A stretch of 9,109 nucleotides of DNA from a bacterium UBP3_UBA3054 (lineage in GTDB: Bacteria; Auribacterota; UBA3054): NCBI GenBank assembly GCA_002366995.1, contig DFCM01000103.1:1-9109 (forward strand). The letters are read 5' to 3'. A model generated the notes under the pieces. The model made no database searches. It was not told the origin of the DNA and worked only from the letters and a program-made list of their open reading frames with translations. The position numbers and the translations under genes were made by a program. Shown one piece after another: positions 1-7,212 of the stretch; position 1 is the first letter of the stretch; each line of letters opens with the position of its first letter.

Positions 1-765
1 GCCGAGAACCTGGCGCCCATTCAAAGCCTTCTGATCCACGACTGGGAGAATCTGCCGGATGAAACGCTGCCGGGCGGCCGCGTCGTCAAAAAACAGACCT
101 ACGAACTCGAGACCTATCTGACCGGCGTCTATGAGATCCCGCCCGCGAAAGTCGATTTCGTGATCAACGGCAACACCAACACGCTCTATAGTTCCGCTCT
201 CTGCGTGGAGGTCGTCTCCATCGCGAAGGAAGGAGAGATGAACGACATCAGGGACGTCAAGGGCGTGGTCGAGCTGCTCCTCAAGGAAAAGAACAGAACG
301 AAAGTGATAATCGTGCTCGCCTCGCTGGCCGCCGTCGCCCTCGTTTTGCTCCTCTGCCTCAGGAAGAAAAAAGAGAAAGCCGCTCCCCCGCCTGTGCCCG
401 CGCACGTCAAGGCGTTTGCCGCCCTGGAGGCCCTCCTTGCCGAGGGGCTCTTGGAAAAAGAACTTTACAAAGAATATTTCAGCCGTCTCTCGCTTGTTTT
501 GAGAACTTACATTGAAGACAGATTCGAGATCCGCGCTCCGGAACTGACCACGGAAGAATTCCTCGCCGTCTTGAGGCAGGACCCCAAATTCTCCTATGAA
601 CAGAGGGAAATGCTCCGCTCCTTCCTGGGCGAATGCGACATGATCAAATTCGCCAAGGGCGAGACCTCCGCGGAACTGGCGAAGGAAGCCACCGACAACA
701 TCAGGAATTTCATCGAGCAGACCAAGGAGACCGCTGAACAAAAAGAAGAAGGAGGAAAGCAATGA
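1..765 (+). CDS. BatD-like single-pass membrane protein of the bat operon, 5'-truncated
   Basis: The frame is open from base 1, so the gene begins outside the window; 254 codons and a TGA stop are visible. The first ~95 residues look like a beta-rich extracytoplasmic domain. They are followed by a hydrophobic segment (about residues 101-120) with a basic LRKKKEK flank, which places the remainder in the cytoplasm. After a Pro/Ala linker, residues ~138-240 form a helical module with the signatures YFSRLSLVLRTYIEDRF, TTEEF and CDMIKFAKG. Small proteins of this kind sit next to batA in many bat operons, and the tail resembles that of BatD further downstream. Its stop overlaps the batA start (ATGA), so the two are translationally coupled. 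Its function is unknown; membership in the Bat envelope complex is inferred from position. An internal GTG at 160 is in frame, but the coding signal clearly continues upstream of it. Confidence 0.8.
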   Translation, partial: AENLAPIQSLLIHDWENLPDETLPGGRVVKKQTYELETYLTGVYEIPPAKVDFVINGNTNTLYSSALCVEVVSIAKEGEMNDIRDVKGVVELLLKEKNRTKVIIVLASLAAVALVLLLCLRKKKEKAAPPPVPAHVKAFAALEALLAEGLLEKELYKEYFSRLSLVLRTYIEDRFEIRAPELTTEEFLAVLRQDPKFSYEQREMLRSFLGECDMIKFAKGETSAELAKEATDNIRNFIEQTKETAEQKEEGGKQ

Positions 766-1751
766 TCCTTCACGACCCATATTGGCTCTTGCTTCTGCTG
801 CTCATCCCCGTGATCCTTTGGGACGCGCTCAGCAAGAACGGCAAAGCCGGCGTCAGGTATTCCGACATCAGCCTGCTTAAAAGGATAAGGCCTACGCTGG
901 CCGTCAAGCTCCGCCCCTTCATAGTCCTTCTGAGAGTGGCCGCCGTGGCGCTTTTAGCCATCGCTTTGGCCCGCCCCCAGAAAGGCAAAGAGGACACCAA
1001 AGTGACGACGGAAGGCATCGACATCATGCTGACCATAGACACGTCCGGCTCCATGATCGCGGAAGACCTGGCCAAGGACCGCAACAGGCTCGACGTCGTC
1101 AAAGAAGTGACCGCCGACTTCATCAAGCACAGATCGAGCGACCGCATCGGCCTCGTCGTTTACGGCGCCGACGCCTACACGCAGTGCCCGCTGACCCTTG
1201 ACTACGGAACGCTCCTGCAGCTCCTCGAGCAGTGCGAGATCGGCATGGCCGACCAGAGCGCGACCGCCATCGGCGACGCGCTGGCCACGGCGCTCTTAAG
1301 ACTGAAAGACTCCAGCGTCACGAGCAGGGTGGTCGTCCTTCTGACAGACGGTATGAACAACGCCGGCAAGATGGCGCCCTTGGCCGTCGCGCAGAGCGCC
1401 AAGGCCCTCGGCATCAAGATCTACACCATAGGCGCAGGCACTAGGGGCATGGCCCCCGTCCCGGGCACCGACTTCTTCGGCCGCAAGATCCTGCAGCAGG
1501 TCCCCGTCGAGATAGACGAGGATCTATTGAAGGAGATCGCCAAGACCACGGGCGGCCAGTATTTCCGCGCCACCGAGAAAGCCTCGCTTGAAAAGATCTA
1601 CAAGGAGATCGACCAACTTGAGAAGACCAAGACGGAATCCCTGACCTACATGGAATGGATAGAAAGATTCCCCGGCCTGGTCTTCGCTGCCGCCGCGCTT
1701 CTTATCATTGAAACTCTGCTTTTGGCTACCAGATTCCAAAAACTGCCTTAA
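762..1751 (+). CDS. batA: BatA-type von Willebrand factor A membrane protein
   Basis: A 329-residue protein with N-terminal membrane segments (about residues 6-20 and 53-70), a VWA domain (about 85-290) and a C-terminal membrane segment (about 306-323). The MIDAS metal site is complete: DTSGS at 93-97, T168 in the SATAIGDAL stretch and D196 in LLTDG. The QCPLTLDYG stretch at 141-149 is typical of Bat VWA proteins. MIDAS sites bind a divalent metal and mediate protein contacts. BatA is thought to form an envelope complex with the other Bat proteins, linked to a MoxR-type AAA ATPase. The start is supported by GGAGG at 751-755 with a six-base spacer and by the ATGA overlap with the preceding gene. 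The length is normal for the family. It is distinguished from batB by its canonical DxSGS motif and by coming first. Confidence 0.9.
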   Translation: MILHDPYWLLLLLLIPVILWDALSKNGKAGVRYSDISLLKRIRPTLAVKLRPFIVLLRVAAVALLAIALARPQKGKEDTKVTTEGIDIMLTIDTSGSMIAEDLAKDRNRLDVVKEVTADFIKHRSSDRIGLVVYGADAYTQCPLTLDYGTLLQLLEQCEIGMADQSATAIGDALATALLRLKDSSVTSRVVVLLTDGMNNAGKMAPLAVAQSAKALGIKIYTIGAGTRGMAPVPGTDFFGRKILQQVPVEIDEDLLKEIAKTTGGQYFRATEKASLEKIYKEIDQLEKTKTESLTYMEWIERFPGLVFAAAALLIIETLLLATRFQKLP

Positions 1752-1755
1752 GGAG
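1750..1755 (+). promoter_or_regulatory. Shine-Dalgarno site fixing the batB start
   Basis: AAGGAG overlaps the batA stop codon and lies six bases before the ATG at 1762. It selects that ATG over an upstream in-frame ATG at 1708, which lies inside the end of batA, has no comparable site, and would add 18 residues not seen in the family. Confidence 0.75.
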
Positions 1756-1761
1756 AAAAAA

Positions 1762-2784
1762 ATGTACTTTGAAAAACTTTATTACATACACCTTCTCTGG
1801 ATCGTGATTGCCCTGGCGGTCTTCCTCTTCTACAGAGACCGCAAAAGGAGTGCCATGCTTGAAAAATTCGCCTCCAGGGAAATGCTCGACAAGCTCACGA
1901 CCAGAAGCGCGGGCGGACGGGTGCTCAAGATCTTCCTCTTCCTTTTCGGCTTGACCTTTTTGGTCCTCGCCCTCATGGAACCGAAGTGGGGCTACACCTG
2001 GGAGGAGATGAAAAGAGAAGGCCGCGACATCATAGTCGCCGTGGACGTATCGAGAAGCATGCTCGCCCAGGACATCGCGCCCAACAGGCTTGAGCGCGCC
2101 AAACGCGCGATCCTAGACCTCATGCAGATCATGCAGGGCGACCGCATAGGCCTGGTCGCTTTCGCCGGCAGCGCTTTCGTGCAGTGCCCCCTGACCTTGG
2201 ACTACGGCGCGGCCAAGATGTTCCTCTCTGAGCTCGACCCCTCGCTCATACCGAAAGGCGGAACACAGATCGGCGAAGCCATCATAAAATCCGTCAACGC
2301 CTTCGAGGGCAACGAACGCAACACCAGGGCGCTCATCCTCATAACGGACGGCGAGAACCTTCAGGGCGACCTCGACAACGCCATAAAGATGGCCAAGGAG
2401 AAAGGCGTCAAGATCTTCTGCATCGGCATCGGAACGCCCAGCGGCAGCCCCATCCAGATCACGGACGAGAAAGGCCGCAAGACCTACATCACCGACCGCA
2501 ACGGCAACCAGGTCCTTTCTAAGCTCAATGAAGAGACGCTCCAGAAGATCGCGCTGGAAACCGGCGGCGCCTACGCCCAGGCCGTCGCTTCCGGGCTTGA
2601 GCTTGACGCCATCTATACGAAAAGGATCGCGAACATGGACACCAAGGAGCTCGACTCTTCCAAGAAGAAGCACTACGAGCACAGGTTCCAGTGGCCCTTG
2701 TGCGCCGCGTTTTTCTGCTTCTTCCTGCAGTCCGTCGTAAAAGACGGCCAGAAGAAATCAGCTAAAGAAGGAGAAGCCGCATGA
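1762..2784 (+). CDS. batB: BatB-type von Willebrand factor A membrane protein
   Basis: A 340-residue protein with N-terminal membrane segments (about residues 9-23 and 55-71), a VWA domain (about 88-290) and a C-terminal hydrophobic segment (about 309-326). The MIDAS motif is the BatB-type DVSRS (95-99) rather than DxSGS, with T168 (KGGTQIGEA) and D196 (ILITDG) completing the metal site. QCPLTLDYG at 141-149 repeats the motif seen in BatA, so the two are paralogues in tandem. The family is proposed to act as a pair with BatA in an inner-membrane complex whose VWA domains face the periplasm. The start is chosen from the AAGGAG site six bases upstream. The gap to batA is ten bases, and the stop overlaps the next gene's ATG. 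An N-terminally longer start at 1708 is unlikely. Confidence 0.9.
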   Translation: MYFEKLYYIHLLWIVIALAVFLFYRDRKRSAMLEKFASREMLDKLTTRSAGGRVLKIFLFLFGLTFLVLALMEPKWGYTWEEMKREGRDIIVAVDVSRSMLAQDIAPNRLERAKRAILDLMQIMQGDRIGLVAFAGSAFVQCPLTLDYGAAKMFLSELDPSLIPKGGTQIGEAIIKSVNAFEGNERNTRALILITDGENLQGDLDNAIKMAKEKGVKIFCIGIGTPSGSPIQITDEKGRKTYITDRNGNQVLSKLNEETLQKIALETGGAYAQAVASGLELDAIYTKRIANMDTKELDSSKKKHYEHRFQWPLCAAFFCFFLQSVVKDGQKKSAKEGEAA

Positions 2785-4469
2785 AAATGAAAAACATACT
2801 TCTACTCTTCGCGCTTTCGCTTTTAAGCATAGCAACCGATCTCAGCGCCGCCGAAAACAAAGAGCTCGCCTCTAAGATCGCCGACGGCAACAGGGCTTTC
2901 AAGGACGGAAATTTCCAGGAAGCCGAACAGAAATACGCCGACGCGCAGATTGACGCCCCCGACAATCCGGAAGCGAACTACAACGCCGGTCTCGCCTGCT
3001 ATCGCCTTGAAAAATACGACGAAGCGATCTCCGCTTTCCAGAGAGCCGCCAGCGGCGCCTCTCAAGACCTGGAAGCCAAGTGCCATTACAACATCGGCAA
3101 CTGCCTCTTCCGCCAGGGCAAACTAAAAGAATCCCTGGAGAGCTACAAGCGCGCCAACGAGCTCGACCGCGACGACGAAGACACCAAGGCCAACATCGAG
3201 TACGTCACCAGGCTTATGAAAGAGCTGGCGAGCCAGCAGAAAGACGAGCAGGAGAAAGATCCCCTGCAGAAGCTTCTGAGAGAACTCGAAGCGCTCATCA
3301 GAGCGCAGAACCTGACGCTCTTAAAGACCGTAAAGAGCCTTGAGAAAAGCAAGGACATCCCGCCCGACTTCCTTAGCTGCATCATGACGAACCAGTACGC
3401 CCATTCCGAAAAAGCCGACTACCTCATCGTCGGTTTCCAGGCGCTTTTCACCAACCTGCCGCCGGAAAGGCTGCAGTCCACAGGCAAAGCGCCGGTGCAG
3501 CAGGGCCTCGAGCAGACGCCGGAAAACGAAGCGCTGGTCAACCTCTACCAAGCTTTTGCGAACGTCGGCCAAGGCCTCAGCCAGTGCATAAAGGGCGGCG
3601 TTCCCCAGACGGACGTTTTCCAATCTCTCTCCAACCGTTTCCAGGAAGCCAGGGCGACCGCCGTCGGCCTCGTTTCGGAAAACGTTTCGCCCTACGTCAA
3701 CGATCTGGCCGGGCGCTGCGCGGAAGTCTTCAACAACTTCTACGACCTCTCCGTCGATCTTTCGCTCTTGGACGCTCCCGCCTTGAAGGAATGCGCCGAC
3801 AAGTTCAATAATATCGGCCAGGAGATCGTCAAGGAACTGAAATCCCGCAGCGGACAAAAGGACGAAAAGGAAGGCGAGGAGAAAGCGGAAGGAGAAGAGG
3901 AAGAATCTCTCCCTGTCGCCAGCGCAAAGACGCTCGCCATGAAGATCACGAACGCCGTGGAATTCTTAAAGCTCGGTTCCGCCGCTTCCAAAGCCGCTGA
4001 AGAAAAGCTCAGATCCCTCATAACTGAAGCGCCCACGAACCAGTTCGTCGCCCTGGACAATTTCATCAAGGCGAGGAAGGAATTCGAGGACGACGACCAG
4101 AAGAACAACGAAAAGCAGCAGCAGAATCAGCAGCAGCAACAGAACGACAACCAGAATCAGGACCAGCAGGATAACCAGGAACAGCAGGAGCAGGATCAGA
4201 AAGACCAGCAGGACCAGGATCAGAACCAGGATCAGAACCAGGATCAGCAAGATCAGCAGGATCAGCAGCAGAATCAGGAGCAGAATCAGGAGCAAAACCA
4301 GGATCAGCAGCAGCAACAGCAGCAGCCGCAGGATCAGAAGGAAAGCGAGGAGATGACCAAGGAACAGGCCGAGCAAATGCTCCGCGCTTTCGAGGAAGAC
4401 AACTCCGACAAGGAAAAGAACCGCAAAAAAATGCCCGGAGCGATCGTGCCTGTTGACAAAAACTGGTAA
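2781..4469 (+). CDS. batC: BatC-type TPR protein with long helical insert and Gln/Asn/Asp-rich tail
   Basis: A 562-residue exported protein. Residues 1-23 are a signal peptide (KMKN, then a Leu/Ile/Ala core ending LSAA). Three TPR units occupy about 28-60, 64-97 and 100-133; the motifs GNRAFKDGNFQEAEQKY, ANYNAGLACYRLEKYDEAI and YNIGNCLFRQGKLKESLESY are clear. Residues ~150-435 are a mostly helical region I cannot assign, including an acidic stretch at 360-375. Residues ~440-520 are almost only Q, N, D, E and K. The C-terminus, with TKEQAEQMLRAFEED at 526-540 and a final VPVDKNW, matches how BatC proteins usually end. BatC homologues I know are roughly half this size, so the middle is an expansion. 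The AAGGAG at 2768-2773 and the ATGA overlap with batB support the start. It probably provides protein-binding surfaces for the Bat complex in the periplasm. Confidence 0.8.
   Translation: MKMKNILLLFALSLLSIATDLSAAENKELASKIADGNRAFKDGNFQEAEQKYADAQIDAPDNPEANYNAGLACYRLEKYDEAISAFQRAASGASQDLEAKCHYNIGNCLFRQGKLKESLESYKRANELDRDDEDTKANIEYVTRLMKELASQQKDEQEKDPLQKLLRELEALIRAQNLTLLKTVKSLEKSKDIPPDFLSCIMTNQYAHSEKADYLIVGFQALFTNLPPERLQSTGKAPVQQGLEQTPENEALVNLYQAFANVGQGLSQCIKGGVPQTDVFQSLSNRFQEARATAVGLVSENVSPYVNDLAGRCAEVFNNFYDLSVDLSLLDAPALKECADKFNNIGQEIVKELKSRSGQKDEKEGEEKAEGEEEESLPVASAKTLAMKITNAVEFLKLGSAASKAAEEKLRSLITEAPTNQFVALDNFIKARKEFEDDDQKNNEKQQQNQQQQQNDNQNQDQQDNQEQQEQDQKDQQDQDQNQDQNQDQQDQQDQQQNQEQNQEQNQDQQQQQQQPQDQKESEEMTKEQAEQMLRAFEEDNSDKEKNRKKMPGAIVPVDKNW
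4098..4340 (+). repeat. Low-complexity CAG/GAT/AAC codon repeat encoding a Q/N/D/E-rich tract
   Basis: An imperfect short-period tandem repeat inside the BatC-type gene, built mainly from CAG, GAT/GAC, AAC/AAT and GAG codons. Its clearest part (about 4213-4250) repeats a 12-base unit reading CAGGATCAGAAC, encoding QDQN, and runs of CAGCAG flank it. It encodes residues ~440-520. Such tails are common in BatC homologues. Because the DNA is repetitive, the length is prone to slippage changes. Multiples of three would be tolerated; other changes would shift the frame before the conserved C-terminal motif. Confidence 0.85.
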
Positions 4470-4480
4470 AATATTCCCCT

Positions 4481-6262
4481 ATGAAAAATACGATGAAAAT
4501 TAAAGTCTTTTTCCTAACCCTGATGTTTGCGGTCTGCGCGCTGGCCGAACCTAAAGTCTCGGCCAGCTGCAGCAGAAGATCCATCAGCATGGACGAATCC
4601 TTGCGCTACACCGTTCTGGTGGAGAACGCCAAGAACGCCTCGCCGCCCACGCTTGGCGAAATGGACGGTTTCCGCGTCATCATGGGGCCGAGCCAGAGCA
4701 GCAACATCTCCATCGTAAACGGCGTGCAGTCCTCCTCGCAGGAATTCAGCTACGAACTGCAGGCCACAAGGACCGGCAAACTGACGATCGGCGAATCGAA
4801 AGTGAAGGTCGACGGCAAGACTTACAATCTGCCGAAGATCACCATCGACGTAAGCGAGGCCAGGAAAAGCTCAGCCAACTCCCCCGCCACAACGGAAACC
4901 GGCGGCGAACTCTTCCTCGAGCTGGACGCCAGCACGACGAACACTTTCTTAGGCGAACAGATCTTCCTAACGATCACGCTCTACTACAAGGATGTCAATC
5001 TTTCCGACGCCAGCCAGCCGGAACTGCAGTTCACCGGCTTCAACGTCCAGGACATCGGCAAGTACCAGCAGGACCGCCAGCGCTACCGCGGCCAGATCTA
5101 CAACTATTTGCGCTTTCAGAAACTCATAATTCCGCTGAAGGCCGGCAAGCTCTCTATAGGACCCGCAAGCATGCGCGTGGCGGTCAACGTTCCCATAGCC
5201 AACAGAAGCCGCTCCAGGGATCCCTTCGACGATCCCTTCAGCCTTTTCCAGCGCTACCGCACGGTCGAGAAGAACGTCGTTTCCGAGCCTCTTTTCATCA
5301 ATGTCCAAAACCTTCCCGCCCAGAACAAGCCGAAGGACTTCAAAGGCGCAGTCGGACGCTTCGCCCTCTCGGCCGAAGTAACGCCCAGGAAGGTCAAGGA
5401 AGGCGAGCCTGTCACGCTTAAGCTGACTCTGACCGGCATAGGCAACATAGACCAGGCCGTCGTCGATCTTTCCAGCACCAATTCGGCGGGCTTCACAGTC
5501 TACGATCCCGTCGTGGACAAAAAGACGAGCGTGGCGGACGGGCAATTGAAAGGCATCAAGACTTACAGCCAGATGTGGGTTCCCTTGAGTTCCGAGATAA
5601 CGGAACTGCCGGCCGTCTCCTTCTCTTACTTCGACACCGCCAAAAACGATTACCAAACTCTTGTTGCCGGGCCATTCCCGCTTACCGTGGAAAAATCCGC
5701 GCAAAGCCAGAAGGTGACCGTCTCCGAGGCCATCCCGATCCAAAGGGGCGCCTCCCCCGCCATCAAGATCTTAAACCAGGATATCTTCGGCATAAAGCTG
5801 GAGAGCGGCGACGATGCGCTCGACAGCATCCGCAACAGAAAGCTTCTGCTCGCTTCGGCGTTGATCCCTCCCGCTTTCTTCATTCTCTGCGCGCTCTTCG
5901 CCCTCAAACGCTCCAAGGAGGAGGACCCGAGCTTCAAGAGGAAAAGCCAGGCTTACTCAAAAGCTGAGCAGAATCTCAAGAAAGCCAAAAAACTCAAAGG
6001 AAAGCCGGAAGCCATCAAAGACTTCTGCGGCTGCCTCTCGGCCGCCCTCAACGATTACGTCGCCGACACCCTTGATCTTCCCAAGGGCTCCATTTCCGCC
6101 GACACCATCGAGGATCCGGCTCTCAAAAAAGAATGGCAGGATCTCATGACCAGGATAGAGATGGCGCGCTTCGCCGGCAACTACGGTCCGAAGTGCGACA
6201 ACGACCAATTGCTCTCGGACACCTCCCGTCTCTTGAAAGAATTAAGGAGGACTTTGAAATGA
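4481..6262 (+). CDS. batD: BatD oxygen-tolerance family membrane protein
   Basis: A 593-residue protein. A signal peptide occupies about residues 1-22 (ends CALA before EPK). Several beta-sandwich domains follow (about 24-410) with BatD hallmarks: GFRVIMGPSQSSNISIVNG (63-81), a FSYELQATRTGKLTIG stretch (89-104), and VGRFALSAEVTPRKVKEGE (291-309) opening a second repeat. One membrane segment lies at about 454-475, then a basic stretch and a cytoplasmic helical tail (about 490-593). BatD is thought to be the large periplasmic subunit of the Bat complex. The start is uncertain. ATG at 4481 and ATG at 4493 both give a good signal peptide, but neither has a visible Shine-Dalgarno site, unlike the other bat genes here. 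The gap after batC is eleven bases, and the stop overlaps batE (ATGA). Confidence 0.88.
   Translation: MKNTMKIKVFFLTLMFAVCALAEPKVSASCSRRSISMDESLRYTVLVENAKNASPPTLGEMDGFRVIMGPSQSSNISIVNGVQSSSQEFSYELQATRTGKLTIGESKVKVDGKTYNLPKITIDVSEARKSSANSPATTETGGELFLELDASTTNTFLGEQIFLTITLYYKDVNLSDASQPELQFTGFNVQDIGKYQQDRQRYRGQIYNYLRFQKLIIPLKAGKLSIGPASMRVAVNVPIANRSRSRDPFDDPFSLFQRYRTVEKNVVSEPLFINVQNLPAQNKPKDFKGAVGRFALSAEVTPRKVKEGEPVTLKLTLTGIGNIDQAVVDLSSTNSAGFTVYDPVVDKKTSVADGQLKGIKTYSQMWVPLSSEITELPAVSFSYFDTAKNDYQTLVAGPFPLTVEKSAQSQKVTVSEAIPIQRGASPAIKILNQDIFGIKLESGDDALDSIRNRKLLLASALIPPAFFILCALFALKRSKEEDPSFKRKSQAYSKAEQNLKKAKKLKGKPEAIKDFCGCLSAALNDYVADTLDLPKGSISADTIEDPALKKEWQDLMTRIEMARFAGNYGPKCDNDQLLSDTSRLLKELRRTLK
6244..6250 (+). 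promoter_or_regulatory. Shine-Dalgarno site fixing the batE start
   Basis: AAGGAGG lies inside the last codons of batD, eight bases before the ATG at 6259, and so defines the batE start. The frame is also open from an ATG at 6133, but that stretch overlaps batD, encodes no plausible signal peptide and is rejected. Confidence 0.8.
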
Positions 6263-7212
6263 AAAAGATCATAGCGATCATTTTAGCCTTCTGCCTTTCC
6301 TTAGCGGCGCAGGCCGGCTCTTTTGAGGCCGCGAAATACTTCGCCCAGGGAAACTCCGCCTACACGAACCAGAATTATCAGGAAGCCATAACGTGCTACA
6401 ACCGTTCGGCGCAGGAAGGACTCTCCTCCCCCGCTTTGAGCTACAACCTCGCCAACGCCTACTACAAGACGGGCGACCTTGGTAACGCCATCGCCTATTA
6501 CAGGAAAGCTGAGCTCTTCGCTCCCCGCGACGCCGACACTTCCGCCAACTTAAAGCGCGCCCTGAGCCAGACCGAAGACAACATCGCGAGGAAAGAAGTT
6601 CCCTCAGCGCTTAGATCCTTCTTCTTCCTCTATTTCTACCTCGGGCTCCAGGAACAGGCTAAACTGGCCCTGATCTTCTGGATCATCCTCTGGCTTGTCC
6701 TGAGCGTTTTCATTCTCTCCAAGAACGGGAGCGTAAGAGGCGTCGCCAAGAAGTTAGCCCTGCTCTTTCTCGTCCTGACGCTCGTCTTCTTCGCGTCCGC
6801 CTCCTACAAATATTACGACGCCACGCATCAGGGCGTCGTAACGGATAAGGAAGCGAAGATCCACGCCGGTCCCGACGCCTCCTACACCGAAATGTTCGTC
6901 CTGAGATCCGGCTCGGAAGTCAAGGTGACGAGATCGCAGGGCAACTGGAAAAAGATCCTGGTCAATCAGGAGGAAGAGCAAAGCCAAGCAGGCTGGCTGG
7001 AGGAAAGCCAGATAAAAACGATTCTTCGACAAACAACAAAAAAAGCGCGCCTTGCGGCGCGCTTTTTTTATTGCTCCGGCTTACCGGATCATTTGTTCTC
7101 GAAGGCCTGCTTGAGGTCGGCGATGATGTCGTTGACATCCTCAAGGCCCACAGAGAGCCTGATGAGTCCGACCGGGATGCCGGCGGCTTCCAGCTGCTCG
7201 TCCGTCAGCTGA
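6259..7212 (+). CDS. batE: BatE-type TPR/SH3 membrane protein with no stop at the expected end
   Basis: A signal peptide (about residues 1-19, ending AAQA) is followed by two TPR units (about 23-56 and 58-91). Two membrane segments (about 135-153 and 164-182) and an SH3-like domain (about 192-255) complete the protein, with the typical VTDKEAKIHAGPDASYTEMFVLRSG beginning split across 194-218 and GWLEESQIKTIL at 245-256. This matches BatE. In the family the protein ends just after that last motif, which would be near base 7026. Here the next codons are CGA and CAA, and the frame stays open through the terminator hairpin to a TGA at 7210-7212, giving 317 residues. The last ~55 residues are terminator sequence and antisense of the neighbouring metY gene, so they are not native coding. 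The start uses AAGGAGG and overlaps the batD stop. Confidence 0.8.
   Translation: MKKIIAIILAFCLSLAAQAGSFEAAKYFAQGNSAYTNQNYQEAITCYNRSAQEGLSSPALSYNLANAYYKTGDLGNAIAYYRKAELFAPRDADTSANLKRALSQTEDNIARKEVPSALRSFFFLYFYLGLQEQAKLALIFWIILWLVLSVFILSKNGSVRGVAKKLALLFLVLTLVFFASASYKYYDATHQGVVTDKEAKIHAGPDASYTEMFVLRSGSEVKVTRSQGNWKKILVNQEEEQSQAGWLEESQIKTILRQTTKKARLAARFFYCSGLPDHLFSKACLRSAMMSLTSSRPTESLMSPTGMPAASSCSSVS
7038..7069. terminator. Bidirectional intrinsic terminator between batE and metY
   Basis: A perfect inverted repeat: AAAAAAAGCGCGCC, the loop TTGC, then GGCGCGCTTTTTTT. The GC core is seven base pairs (7045-7051 with 7056-7062). The seven T on one strand and seven A on the other make it work for transcription from either side. 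It should end the bat operon on the plus strand and metY (stop at 7089) on the minus strand. Confidence 0.93.

Noticed and set aside
4190..4330. CRISPR-like or satellite array
   Set aside because: Units are only 6-12 bases with no spacers and stay in the reading frame of batC; it is a coding low-complexity tract.
3966..4376. 136-codon minus-strand Leu/Ile/Val-rich frame that looks like a membrane protein
   Set aside because: It is the reverse complement of the CAG/GAT repeat; the hydrophobicity is a by-product of reading those codons backwards.
4967..5743. 258-codon minus-strand open frame inside batD
   Set aside because: Antisense shadow in GC-rich coding DNA; no start context or recognisable domain. 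The same holds for the minus-strand frames at 2113-2682 and 3321-3857.
6133..6258. Longer batE start at ATG 6133
   Set aside because: Overlaps batD, yields a charged non-signal N-terminus, and the strong AAGGAGG favours 6259.
7013..7015. TAA near the end of batE as its stop
   Set aside because: It is in another frame; reaching it needs an indel upstream, while the in-frame residues up to IKTIL still fit the family, so a lost stop just after is simpler.
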